Program-made: the position numbers and the translations under genes
NCBI GenBank assembly: GCA_021298235.1
Contig: JAJTDX010000113.1
Span: 1 to 10,708 of the forward strand
DNA length: 10,708 nucleotides
Reading direction: 5' to 3'
Source: Cryomorphaceae bacterium
GTDB lineage: Bacteria > Bacteroidota > Bacteroidia > Flavobacteriales > Crocinitomicaceae
Part shown: one piece after another, positions 1 through 5,734 of the stretch
Numbering within the stretch: position 1 is the stretch's first letter
How the letters are laid out: each line of letters opens with the position of its first letter
Notes under the pieces: generated by a model
The model's database searches: none
What the model saw: the letters and a program-made list of their open reading frames with translations, nothing else
What the model was told of the DNA's origin: nothing

Positions 1-822
1 ATCTTCCTCTGTTTGCGCATCTGTGGTTTGTTCAGGGTTACCATCATTGCTGGCTGCAACCCAGGCTATGTTCGTGCCGGTATCCGAGCCATTGAACAAT
101 TGCATGTCATCATTCAAAGTACGATCTCTGAATTCTATATCAACTGTCTTGTCAGCAGCAATCTCCAAAGTTTTTCCATTCTGAGTTGCGCTAACATTCA
201 GCATGCCTCCAGAAACAAGCATTTTGTCATCGTGTGTCAGGGTGGTTAGGTTGGCCAGCACGAAGCTTCCTTTGTCATAATATTCAGTCACTGAAAGCTC
301 AATTGGATCATTCTCATTCACGTTGGCAAAAGTGCCTTTACGTATTGTGATCTTTGTGCCTTCCCGACAAACAAGCGTTGTATCTTTTGTGGGTGAAATG
401 GTATAGGATACCTCTTCTTTCTTAAAGGAATTTAAATCTGTCGGAGCTGTTTTATGATTTCTGACAATTTCAACGCGTCTGTTCAGTGTTTTTTCAGGTT
501 CATCCACATTGCCGTTGATCGGACTTTTTTCTCCTTTGTACTCAATGTCGAATTTATTTTGAATTCCCTTCGAACGAAGATAGGTACGCACGGCACGCGC
601 TCTGTTCAGAGAGAGTGTTTGGTTAAATTCGTCCGATGCATCGCTGTCGGTATGGCCGATGAGTAAAAGTTGTTCGCGCGGGTCGATAATGGAACTTGCA
701 ACTTGGTCGAGCTCTTTCTTTCCTTGCGAAGTGAGCTTTGAACTTCCTTTGTCAAAGTAAATGGTTTGACTGTTCGACCAAAATGAAATACATACAACCA
801 GGAGTAAAATCAGGTGTTTCAT
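1..822 (-). CDS. OmpA-family envelope protein with C-terminal beta-rich domain, 3' end outside window
   Basis: The frame is open for all 274 codons from the ATG at 820-822 to the left edge, so the gene is partial. Residues 1-19 are a signal peptide (hydrophobic LILLLVVCISFW, then SNSQ). Residues 20-123 form an OmpA C-terminal peptidoglycan-binding domain: YFDKGSSKL near 22-30, GHTDSDASDEFN at 56-67, SLNRARAVRTYL at 71-82 and NRRVEI at 114-119. The Asp of HTDS and the Arg of NRARA are the residues known to contact diaminopimelate. From about 130 to 228 comes a second domain (GTKITIRKGTF.., LSVTEYYDKGSF, SGGMLNVSATQNGKTLEI), which resembles beta-sandwich repeats of Bacteroidota surface proteins; I cannot name it. 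It probably anchors an outer-membrane or periplasmic assembly to the cell wall. GGAGGA at 833-838 lies 10 nt before the start. The OmpA call is firm; the biological role is open. Confidence 0.92.
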   Translation of the reverse strand, partial: MKHLILLLVVCISFWSNSQTIYFDKGSSKLTSQGKKELDQVASSIIDPREQLLLIGHTDSDASDEFNQTLSLNRARAVRTYLRSKGIQNKFDIEYKGEKSPINGNVDEPEKTLNRRVEIVRNHKTAPTDLNSFKKEEVSYTISPTKDTTLVCREGTKITIRKGTFANVNENDPIELSVTEYYDKGSFVLANLTTLTHDDKMLVSGGMLNVSATQNGKTLEIAADKTVDIEFRDRTLNDDMQLFNGSDTGTNIAWVAASNDGNPEQTTDAQTEED

Positions 823-856
823 AGTGTTGTTTTCCTCCGAAAACGCTTCATTTTCT

Positions 857-864
857 AAAAGGTA
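857..864 (-). promoter_or_regulatory. possible -7 box for the OmpA-like gene
   Basis: On minus this reads TACCTTTT, seven of eight positions of the Bacteroidota -7 box TAnnTTTG. A TTTC lies about 18 nt upstream at the -33 position. The implied leader is about 25-30 nt and contains the GGAGGA ribosome-binding site. This is a weak match. The gene could instead be read through from the DUF6804-type gene, 93 nt upstream on the same strand. Confidence 0.3.
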
Positions 865-915
865 ACAAACCAACTCGATGTGGAAATGTTAAAAGATTAT
901 AATTTCGAAAAAAGA

Positions 916-1311
916 TTACTTGTTTTCCTTGCGATCGGTTAGCATGGAAACGATCAACCCCAGAGCAACAGCGACATCCACCACATTCCAAAGCGTTCTA
1001 CCCAAGGCGATCTTTTCGAAGGGTTGGAACAAGATGGCCAGGAGAATAAAAACTGCCACTGCAACGGATTGGTTTTTCTGAGAGGCAGCGTATGCAAGGT
1101 AAACGAAACTGGCGGTGCTGGCAAAACGAACAAACAGATAGTAGCCATAGGACCAATCGATTAAACAAAGCAACAGAATTGCAGCCAGAAAGATCTTCAC
1201 GAGATAAAAGTAAAAGTCATTTTCACAATACTCGCTATCTTCACTCAAAAAAACAATGTCTGCTTCTGATGTTTCCTTTGCCATAAACGCGCGCTCATGC
1301 TCTTTACTCAT
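916..1311 (-). CDS. small multi-helix membrane protein, DUF6804-like
   Basis: About 131 residues from the ATG at 1309-1311. A later ATG at 1282-1284 gives 122 residues, and a TTG at 1327-1329 would lengthen it; no start has a good ribosome-binding site. After an acidic, soluble N-terminus (..SEADIVFLSEDSEY..) come roughly three to four membrane segments: KIFLAAILLLCLIDW, YYLFVRFASTASFVYLAYAA, VAVAVFILLAILFQPF and WNVVDVAVALGLIVSML. The stretch ILFQPFEKIALGRTLWNVVD matches what I remember of the DUF6804 family, whose function is unknown. It lies 93 nt upstream of the OmpA-like gene on the same strand. Its 5' end faces the DUF262 gene with about 19 nt between the preferred starts. The coding call is strong; the family name rests on memory. 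Confidence 0.8.
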   Translation of the reverse strand: MSKEHERAFMAKETSEADIVFLSEDSEYCENDFYFYLVKIFLAAILLLCLIDWSYGYYLFVRFASTASFVYLAYAASQKNQSVAVAVFILLAILFQPFEKIALGRTLWNVVDVAVALGLIVSMLTDRKENK

Positions 1312-1320
1312 GAATGAACA

Positions 1321-1326
1321 GGAGGG
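1321..1326 (+). promoter_or_regulatory. ribosome-binding site deciding the DUF262 start
   Basis: GGAGGG lies 4 nt before the ATG at 1331, the best Shine-Dalgarno match in this neighbourhood. It argues for translation from 1331 rather than from the in-frame ATGs at 1256 or 1310. Starts further upstream would also overlap the divergent DUF6804-type gene. Confidence 0.5.
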
Positions 1327-1330
1327 CAAT

Positions 1331-3115
1331 ATGACTTTGCTCAGTTCAGAAAAGCGCTACCTGATTCCAATTTTTCAGCGCCCTTATGCGTGGGATGAAT
1401 CACAGATTGGAAAATTTATTGGCGATATTTTTAAATCGTATTGGGGGGTGGATAAGGCAATCAATCGGGAGCCTATGTTTATTGGAACCATGCAGCTCAC
1501 CTATCCAAAAGATGGAGTTCAGGAAATCATCGATGGCCAGCAACGAATGACTACTTTTTTGCTGCTTTTGAAGAAGTTGAAGGAAAAATATCCAGCGTGT
1601 AAGGAACTGCAAAAAATTCAACTCGACTGGCTGCGAACGGATGTAAACAACGGGGTGCAACAGGCTTACCTGGAGGAAATGCTGCGCGATGTGTTGCCCA
1701 CGGAACACGATGGTCTGAATCCATACAAAAGAAATTTAAGAATTATCAGCGAGCTCTTCGACGAACAGTTGCCACTTACGGAGGACGGCATTCACTTCGA
1801 CATCGATGATTTTTTTACGTACCTCACTTCACGCGTGTATTTTGTGGTCATTGAAACGCGAGCACAGCTTTCAAAAACACTCCAGATCTTCAATGCCATT
1901 AATACCGCAGGACTTGACTTGAACACAGGGGATATCTTCAAGATTCGAATGTATCAGTATCTGACCCAGCACAAAAATGCCGGAAAAGAGGTGTTCGAGG
2001 AGATCAGTAAGCTGTACGAAAAAATCGATCTTTTGAATAAAGAGGCAGGAACAAACGTCACGGATATTCGGGGAATACTCAAGCTTTATCAGTATGTTCT
2101 TGTCACAAAACATGGACTTCCCGATACCTTACATCATTTAGGTGTAGATACGTTTTACGAACGCTTGTTCGACACTCTGTTCAATGATAATTCTTGGGAA
2201 AATTTTAAAGGAAACCTGAATAACTTCGACATTTCCATTGAAGAGCTTGACGGACTGATCGATGCGCGCTTTCTCTGGGCTGAAAAATGGGAAAGCAAAA
2301 CAGGGTTTACTGCTGAAGAGGCCTGCTTGGTACATTTGATCTGGTGGTCGAGATATAGTTTTTACAGCGATCTCCCCTCTGTGTTCATATACAAGTTCCG
2401 GAATGACCCTGACATGTGGCCGAAGCTAATGGCGTACATCAGACAAATCGCCAAGGTGTTTTTTATCTACAGTGTGAGATATCAGCGTATTAAAAACAAT
2501 GTGTTTTATGGCTTCATGCATCAGGTGGTCCGACAGCTGGTTCAAGGAAATTATGAAGAACTGATGAAGCAGATCAATGCAGAGATCGGTACGGAAGCAC
2601 GTCATAATCCAGGGTGGTCCAATTTGAATGTTTATCTTACAGATAACCTCACCGAAAATGCAAAGCGCAAAAATCTTATTTGCCGTCTTTCTGCCTTGCT
2701 AAATGAAGATTACAAAAGCTCAGATAATGAGACAGTACGAGAAATCACTGTAAAGTTATTTAACAATAACATAGACATCGAGCACATACAATCTTATCAT
2801 GACAAGGATGGCAATAAACGAGAAGCTCTTTGGTCTCAATGGGGTATTGAAATCAATTCACTCGGAAACCTTTTGGTCCTGGAATCAAGTTACAACCGTT
2901 CTATAGGAAACGAGGATTATGTGAACAAAATCCCTACCTACAGAAAAAGTATGTACCAGATTGTTCAAGACCACTTAAAAGAGCATCCGTCTCAATGGGA
3001 AAAAGAAAATGCTGTCTCAAGGAAAGAAGCTGAGTTGAAGAAGCTTTTGACGTATCTCTTCGATGCAACAGCTCTAGAAAATACAGTGGCTGAGGATTCA
3101 ACACAAATCAGCTAA
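1331..3115 (+). CDS. DUF262 and DUF1524 (HNH) domain protein, GmrSD-like nuclease
   Basis: 594 residues from 1331. The N-terminal DUF262 domain is clear: IPIFQRPYAW at 12-21 and DGQQR at 68-72, the conserved ParB/Srx-like NTPase motifs of this family. The C-terminal DUF1524 domain is a His-Me finger nuclease: DIEHIQ with His485, then LGNL with Asn513 and YNRSIGN with Asn522, all apparently intact. About 350 mostly helical residues lie between. The family includes GmrSD and BrxU, type IV enzymes that cut modified phage DNA using NTP; single-chain fusions of both halves are common. No methylase, BREX or second restriction subunit is next to it here, so it looks like a stand-alone gene. In-frame ATGs at 1256 and 1310 are alternative starts. 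An antiphage role is inferred from the family; substrate unknown. Confidence 0.9.
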   Translation: MTLLSSEKRYLIPIFQRPYAWDESQIGKFIGDIFKSYWGVDKAINREPMFIGTMQLTYPKDGVQEIIDGQQRMTTFLLLLKKLKEKYPACKELQKIQLDWLRTDVNNGVQQAYLEEMLRDVLPTEHDGLNPYKRNLRIISELFDEQLPLTEDGIHFDIDDFFTYLTSRVYFVVIETRAQLSKTLQIFNAINTAGLDLNTGDIFKIRMYQYLTQHKNAGKEVFEEISKLYEKIDLLNKEAGTNVTDIRGILKLYQYVLVTKHGLPDTLHHLGVDTFYERLFDTLFNDNSWENFKGNLNNFDISIEELDGLIDARFLWAEKWESKTGFTAEEACLVHLIWWSRYSFYSDLPSVFIYKFRNDPDMWPKLMAYIRQIAKVFFIYSVRYQRIKNNVFYGFMHQVVRQLVQGNYEELMKQINAEIGTEARHNPGWSNLNVYLTDNLTENAKRKNLICRLSALLNEDYKSSDNETVREITVKLFNNNIDIEHIQSYHDKDGNKREALWSQWGIEINSLGNLLVLESSYNRSIGNEDYVNKIPTYRKSMYQIVQDHLKEHPSQWEKENAVSRKEAELKKLLTYLFDATALENTVAEDSTQIS

Positions 3116-3133
3116 GCGCCTGTTTTTTGTGTT
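3100..3133 (+). terminator. possible terminator hairpin spanning the DUF262 stop codon
   Basis: AACACAAA at 3100-3107 is complementary to TTTGTGTT at 3126-3133. Inside, CAG at 3109-3111 can pair with CTG at 3120-3122. On plus the hairpin's right arm is T-rich and followed by TTGATTTT, consistent with an imperfect intrinsic terminator that starts inside the last codons. The convergent small gene also ends here, so the site may serve as a shared 3' boundary. Confidence 0.35.
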
Positions 3134-3281
3134 TTGATTTTCGTGAATACACTTTTTCAGACGGAACACTTTTCGGGGCAAAACGTCCGTCAAAGAATCC
3201 TTGCTCTTTGCGTTTCTGTCGTTCGGCTGCCTTCATGAGGTTCGAAAGAGCACCCGTTTTCTGTTTACTTTTCTTTTTCAT
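3108..3281 (-). CDS. 57-residue highly basic protein with ArfA-like C-terminus
   Basis: ATG at 3279-3281 to TGA at 3108-3110. The protein starts MKKKSKQKTGALSNLMKAAE, continues RQKRKEQGFFDGRF, then APKSVPSEKVYSRKSKHKKQALS. About a third of the residues are Lys/Arg, as in ribosome- or nucleic-acid-binding proteins. A Bacteroidota -7 box (TAATTTTG at 3317-3324 on minus) lies at the right distance for a leader of about 30 nt. Codon structure is clean, and the stop overlaps the 3' end of the DUF262 gene by 8 nt. The tail Y-S-R-K-S-K-H-K resembles the Y-M-R-K-G-K-H of the ribosome-rescue factor ArfA, and GFF-DGRF preceding it is placed like ArfA's PLF-RQRV. I recall similar small proteins in other Bacteroidota but cannot verify them. 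It could equally be an unrelated basic protein. Confidence 0.7.
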   Translation of the reverse strand: MKKKSKQKTGALSNLMKAAERQKRKEQGFFDGRFAPKSVPSEKVYSRKSKHKKQALS

Positions 3282-3316
3282 AGCGCTTGGTAAACGCAGA
3301 ATGTGTTTTGCGCTAA

Positions 3317-3324
3317 CAAAATTA
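3317..3324 (-). promoter_or_regulatory. -7 box for the small basic protein gene
   Basis: On minus this reads TAATTTTG, a full match to TAnnTTTG. A TTG lies 27 nt upstream, longer than the usual 17-23 nt, so the -33 element is weak. The predicted transcript starts near 3310, about 30 nt before the ATG at 3281. Confidence 0.5.
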
Positions 3325-3394
3325 TCTCGTCGATTTTAAAAATAAATGATGCAAGTTGTTATTTCCATAGGTTTTGCTCATTTAGAATCATCGG

Positions 3395-4003
3395 ATGAAA
3401 AAAAAAGTGAGCAATCTCAAACGAAAAAATAGTTGGTTTAAGAGGACGGTAGTGCCACAACGCTTCGTTTATCATGTAACATTAGCCAAGAACAGAGATT
3501 CGATAATGGAAAACGGCCTCATTCCATCGCCATTCGAAAACTCTAACTGGCGGTTTTGCGATGAAGAAGCGAAATATCCGGCCATGGTGTTTGCCAACAA
3601 TAGTCCGGTGTTTCACGACCTCTTTTATTGCGATGAAATAGACTTGGGTCCGATTGAAACAGATTGTCTTGATTTTTGGGAGATCGATACCCAGTCATTT
3701 AAAGCCACTTGGTACATCGACTTGAACATGTCGAGGAATGAAAGATACATTTGTACGCCTCATCCCATTCCACCAAAAAGCATCAGGTTAATGAAAGTCA
3801 GTCATGGGATTTGTGAATATTGCGGCCATGTAGATTACGGCAGAACAGTGGGGCAGGTATTGACAGCGCATACTGAAAGCAACGAACGTTACTACACTCT
3901 GAATAATTGCTGTTACCACGAATTTGCGCTGTCAGATGCGGCAAAAAAACACCATCAAGTCGAAGCAATGGTGGATCGCTATGGGCGGTATAGAGTGAGG
4001 TGA
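3395..4003 (+). CDS. 202-residue protein with ADP-ribosyltransferase-like N-terminal motif
   Basis: A lysine-rich start (MKKKVSNLKRKNSWFKR) leads into VYHVTLAKNRDSIMENGLIPS (about residues 25-45, split here as VYHVTLAKNRD and SIMENGLIPS). The pattern YHVT, then I..NGLIP, opens Tpt1/KptA-, DarT- and other ART-like folds, where the His contacts NAD. Further on come MVFANNSPVFHDLF, WYIDLNMSRNERYICTP and PIPPKSIRL, the order expected for later strands of such folds (inference). Near 140, ICEYCGH and then NNCCYHE supply Cys/His residues that could form a zinc site. No signal peptide or membrane helix is visible. It sits 391 nt outward of the DUF262 gene end, same strand, with the small basic gene on the opposite strand between them. 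A role in NAD-dependent modification is a guess from the motif; the coding call is firm. Confidence 0.8.
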   Translation: MKKKVSNLKRKNSWFKRTVVPQRFVYHVTLAKNRDSIMENGLIPSPFENSNWRFCDEEAKYPAMVFANNSPVFHDLFYCDEIDLGPIETDCLDFWEIDTQSFKATWYIDLNMSRNERYICTPHPIPPKSIRLMKVSHGICEYCGHVDYGRTVGQVLTAHTESNERYYTLNNCCYHEFALSDAAKKHHQVEAMVDRYGRYRVR

Positions 4004-4280
4004 AAATCAGAATGAGAATAAGAGTGAGAGCGGAGAAAAACGACTATTACTTTATTTAAATTTGTTCAATTGTAGTATTATTCAATTATCCTTTCCGAAG
4101 AAACCGAAGAAACCGAAGGGGGTTTTATTGATAGTGAAACGCCGTATGGCTATCAAAAATGATAACTCTGTCGTGGTATCATATTACAATATTGAATTAT
4201 TCAGATTTTAAGCACAGAAGAATCTTTTAAACGTGGTGACGTTTGTAATCTCTACCAGATCCTCTATTAGTGGGGGTAGG
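4004..4280. other. convergent intergenic region with short repeats and weak hairpins
   Basis: 277 nt between two converging genes. Right after the plus-strand stop is a purine tract (AGAATGAGAATAAGAGTGAG, 4010-4029). At 4095-4118 a 9-bp unit CCGAAGAAA occurs 2.7 times in tandem. TTGATAG (4128-4134) pairs with CTATCAA (4150-4156), and AAACGT (4229-4234) pairs with ACGTTT (4239-4244) over a GGTG loop. Either hairpin could end transcription, but neither has a convincing T-tract. No gene is visible. Confidence 0.5.
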
Positions 4281-4496
4281 CTATTTGTCTTCTGGTTTAT
4301 TATTGCTTACTAAATAAGCTCCAACAAAAAACAATACTGTCTCAACAAAAGTAAACATGGATATTCTTAAAGGTTCTTTTTTTAAATCACTTAAAAATTC
4401 TTTATCGTTAATTATTAAAGCATACTCACATATTGAAAAATAGATTAAACCTCCACCAAAACAAAAACATCCGATAACAAATAATACTATTCTCAT
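4281..4496 (-). CDS. small two-helix membrane protein, unknown
   Basis: 71 residues, ATG at 4494-4496, stop TAG at 4281-4283. Two hydrophobic segments (IVLFVIGCFCFGGGLIYFSI and ISMFTFVETVLFFVGAYLVS) flank a charged loop (INDKEFLSDLKKEP). The tail is hydrophilic (NNKPEDK). The composition is much more A+T-rich than the housekeeping genes around it. It lies 77 nt downstream of the pentapeptide-repeat gene on the same strand and may be co-transcribed. I do not recognise the family. A hairpin-rich convergent region follows. Confidence 0.6.
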   Translation of the reverse strand: MRIVLFVIGCFCFGGGLIYFSICEYALIINDKEFLSDLKKEPLRISMFTFVETVLFFVGAYLVSNNKPEDK

Positions 4497-4553
4497 ATTC
4501 TATAATTTTCAACTAAATTAATCTAATTCAGCTCATTCTATGAGTGGGTTTAT

Positions 4554-4574
4554 AGCTACTAATTTACTGTAGCT
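4554..4574 (-). terminator. weak hairpin after the pentapeptide-repeat gene
   Basis: AGCTAC (4554-4559) is complementary to GTAGCT (4569-4574), directly after the stop codon on minus, with a 9-nt loop. The following bases on minus (ATAAACCC) are not T-rich. It may be a processing or partial termination site rather than a full terminator. Confidence 0.2.
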
Positions 4575-4885
4575 TATTTCGTCTTAGCTCGGTATAAATT
4601 AGCGCCCTCTAATTTAGCTCCTGTTAAATCAGCTCCTGTTAAATCAGCTTCATATAAATTAGCTCCCCATAAATGAGCTCCTGTTAAAATAGCTCCGGAT
4701 AAATCAGCTCCTCTTAAATCAGTACTTAATAACATAGCTCCCTTTAAATTAGCATATCTTAAATTAGCTCCTGATAAATTCAAGTTACATAAGTCTACTT
4801 TGTCTAAATTAACTCCTGTTAAATCTAAAGGCTTTGTAGCTATAGCTATTAATTTTATTACCTCTGTTCTTGTTAAATCCGCCAT
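4574..4885 (-). CDS. pentapeptide-repeat protein
   Basis: 103 residues, ATG at 4883-4885, stop TAA at 4574-4576. After a short N-terminus (MADLTRTEVIKLIAIATKP), residues from about 20 to 100 are made of A(D/N)LXX units: LSGANLRYANLKGAML, LRGADLSGAILTGAHL, YEADLTGADLTGAKLEGANL. The family forms a right-handed quadrilateral beta-helix with Leu stacking inside. This one has about 16 units, or four coils. Some members (Qnr, MfpA) mimic DNA and bind gyrase, but most have no known role and nothing here points to gyrase. At the DNA level the repeats form a 15-bp tandem pattern, with two adjacent copies of agctcctgttaaatc on plus (4615-4644 region). A+T-rich composition suggests a different origin from the flanking genes. 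Confidence 0.88.
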   Translation of the reverse strand: MADLTRTEVIKLIAIATKPLDLTGVNLDKVDLCNLNLSGANLRYANLKGAMLLSTDLRGADLSGAILTGAHLWGANLYEADLTGADLTGAKLEGANLYRAKTK

Positions 4886-5165
4886 ATATTATTGTTTTAA
4901 CAGCAATGTAAATAATTATTTGAGAAAACCATTCTTTCTGTAATTGAATTTAAAAAAAAAACAAAAAGTCGGATAAAAACTCGGATAGTTTACAAAAAGA
5001 AAAATCAAAGTACTTTATTCTCTAATCATTGTTTTTTTTAGTCCTCATTCTCTTTCTACTTCTCATTCTGTTTTTGCGTTGAATCTGGAATGTCTTCACA
5101 AAAACTATTTGTCAATAAATTATGAATGATAAACAGAAGAGCGAGAAGGAGTGTGAGTGTGAAGA
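4886..5165. other. A+T-rich intergenic region with purine/pyrimidine tracts
   Basis: No gene is visible. It holds a run of A residues near 4952-4960, two copies of TCGGATA a few bases apart (about 4971-4990), and a pyrimidine tract at 5041-5070. The end of that tract (TTCTCATTCTG, 5060-5070) is the exact inverse of CAGAATGAGAA at 4008-4018. A purine tract with GAGTGTGAGTGTGAAG follows at about 5148-5163. The promoter for the pentapeptide-repeat gene should be here, but I see no good TAnnTTTG match. Confidence 0.4.
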
Positions 5166-5217
5166 AAAAGACAGAGCTCGTGTTGCCGCTCTCGCTCTCA
5201 CACTCGCTCTGTCTTTT
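5166..5217 (-). terminator. terminator after tRNA-Leu
   Basis: AAAAGACAGAGC (5166-5177) and GCTCTGTCTTTT (5206-5217) form a perfect 12-bp inverted repeat around a 28-nt loop. It begins one base after the tRNA-Leu 3' end. On minus the second arm ends in GTCTTTTTCTTC, a T-rich tail. It therefore fits an intrinsic terminator for tRNA-Leu, with an unusually large loop made of degenerate GAGCGAG/GAGTGTGAG sequence. Confidence 0.7.
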
Positions 5218-5218
5218 G

Positions 5219-5302
5219 TACTCGGAGCGGGACTTGAACCCGCACGGGCAAATGCCCACAGGATTTTAAGTCCGGCGTGTCTACCAATTCCACCATCCGA
5301 GC
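5219..5302 (-). tRNA. tRNA-Leu (anticodon TAA)
   Basis: 84 nt. Acceptor arm GCTCGGA pairs with TCCGAGT (one G-U at the end). The anticodon arm is CCGGA, loop CTTAAAA, TCCTG, giving anticodon TAA, which reads UUA/UUG. A long variable arm (GGGC, ATTT, GCCC) is typical of class II tRNAs. T arm GCGGG, loop TTCAAGT, CCCGC. CCA is not encoded; the bases after the discriminator A are CAAA, so the end must be added by CCA-adding enzyme. A separate terminator lies between it and tRNA-Gly, so it may depend on its own promoter or on readthrough. Confidence 0.97.
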
Positions 5303-5383
5303 GTGGACTTACCTTTTAAGAGATGTATTCGATCCCTCAAAGTGGACTTCAAAAGCACATCGCACGAAAGTTCCCTTTCTTTG

Positions 5384-5407
5384 CGAAAAAACCCACAATT
5401 GTGGGTT
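5384..5407 (-). terminator. intrinsic terminator after tRNA-Gly
   Basis: AACCCACAATTGTGGGTT (5390-5407) is a perfect 18-bp palindrome. On minus it is followed by TTTT, making a GGGTTTTTT tail. It lies 5 nt after the encoded CCA of tRNA-Gly, a compact Rho-independent terminator. Confidence 0.75.
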
Positions 5408-5412
5408 CTGCT

Positions 5413-5488
<76 letters not shown>

Positions 5489-5499
5489 GATTAAAATTC

Positions 5500-5521
5500 A
5501 GTTCTTTTCGTTTAAAGAACT
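5500..5521 (-). other. leader hairpin just upstream of tRNA-Gly
   Basis: AGTTCTTT (5500-5507) and AAAGAACT (5514-5521) form a perfect 8-bp stem with a 6-nt loop. It lies within the predicted precursor between the promoter and the mature 5' end at 5488. It may be an endonuclease processing signal; that is inference. Confidence 0.4.
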
Positions 5522-5543
5522 CCACGTGTATTACAGCGGGCGA

Positions 5544-5573
5544 CAAATGTATAAAGTATTTCTAAAATTACAA
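5544..5573 (-). promoter_or_regulatory. Bacteroidota-type promoter for tRNA-Gly
   Basis: On minus, TTG at 5571-5573, a spacer of exactly 19 nt, then TACATTTG at 5544-5551, a full match to TTG-N19-TAnnTTTG. The predicted start is near 5537, giving a leader of about 50 nt before tRNA-Gly. Confidence 0.8.
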
Positions 5574-5583
5574 GGCGTACTTT

Positions 5584-5734
5584 TAAAAAAATCAAAAAAC
5601 ACTTTTGCACAGAACCAGTCTGCAAACCAAATGGAGTTGCGGCATACACGAAAAGCAGGTTTGTCAGCGGTGACGAAGTCAGGTTCCTTGCAAAAGTGAA
5701 AGGGCTTTTGCCACTTTTAGCCCTTTAAAAGTGG
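5584..5734 (-). ncRNA. candidate structured small RNA
   Basis: Read on minus. A -7-like box (AATATTTG, 5740-5747) would start a transcript at about 5733. CCACTTTT (5727-5734) pairs with AAAAGTGG (5711-5718), and the AAAGGGCT between them (5719-5726) pairs with AGCCCTTT (5699-5706), a crossing pair. Then a long closed unit: CACTTTTGCA (5689-5698) with TGCAAAAGTG (5600-5609), GAACC (5682-5686) with GGTTC (5612-5616), a side hairpin TGAC-TTC-GTCA (5671-5681), and CTG.CAAACC (5658-5667) with GGTTTGCAG (5620-5628) below a large apical loop. The last stem is followed by TTTTTTGATTTTTTT, a strong terminator-like tail. One closing stem, an asymmetric bubble and an upper stem recall 6S RNA, and a flavobacterial 6S class is known; I cannot confirm the match. 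It could instead be an untranscribed palindromic repeat. Confidence 0.45.

Noticed and set aside
13..797. Open frames on plus at 13-249 and 454-666, and on minus at 606-797.
   Set aside because: They are shadows of the OmpA-like gene, which occupies the whole minus strand here in another frame.
3127..3339. Open frame of 70 codons on plus after the DUF262 gene.
   Set aside because: It is antisense to the better-supported 57-residue basic gene, is rich in Cys/Phe/Arg without pattern, and has no ribosome-binding site.
4002..4211. Long stop-free stretch on plus after the ART-like gene, ending at a TAA at 4209.
   Set aside because: The only ATG leaves 23 codons, and the stretch consists of purine tracts and a CCGAAGAAA tandem repeat.
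4590..4780. Regular 15-bp tandem repeats that look like a short-repeat array or CRISPR.
   Set aside because: There are no unique spacers of constant length. The period equals five codons and encodes A(D/N)LXX pentapeptides.
5303..5349. Direct repeat GTGGACTT (5303-5310 and 5342-5349) next to tRNA-Leu as an attachment site.
   Set aside because: Only 8 bp, on the 5' side of the tRNA, with no integrase or inserted element between the copies.
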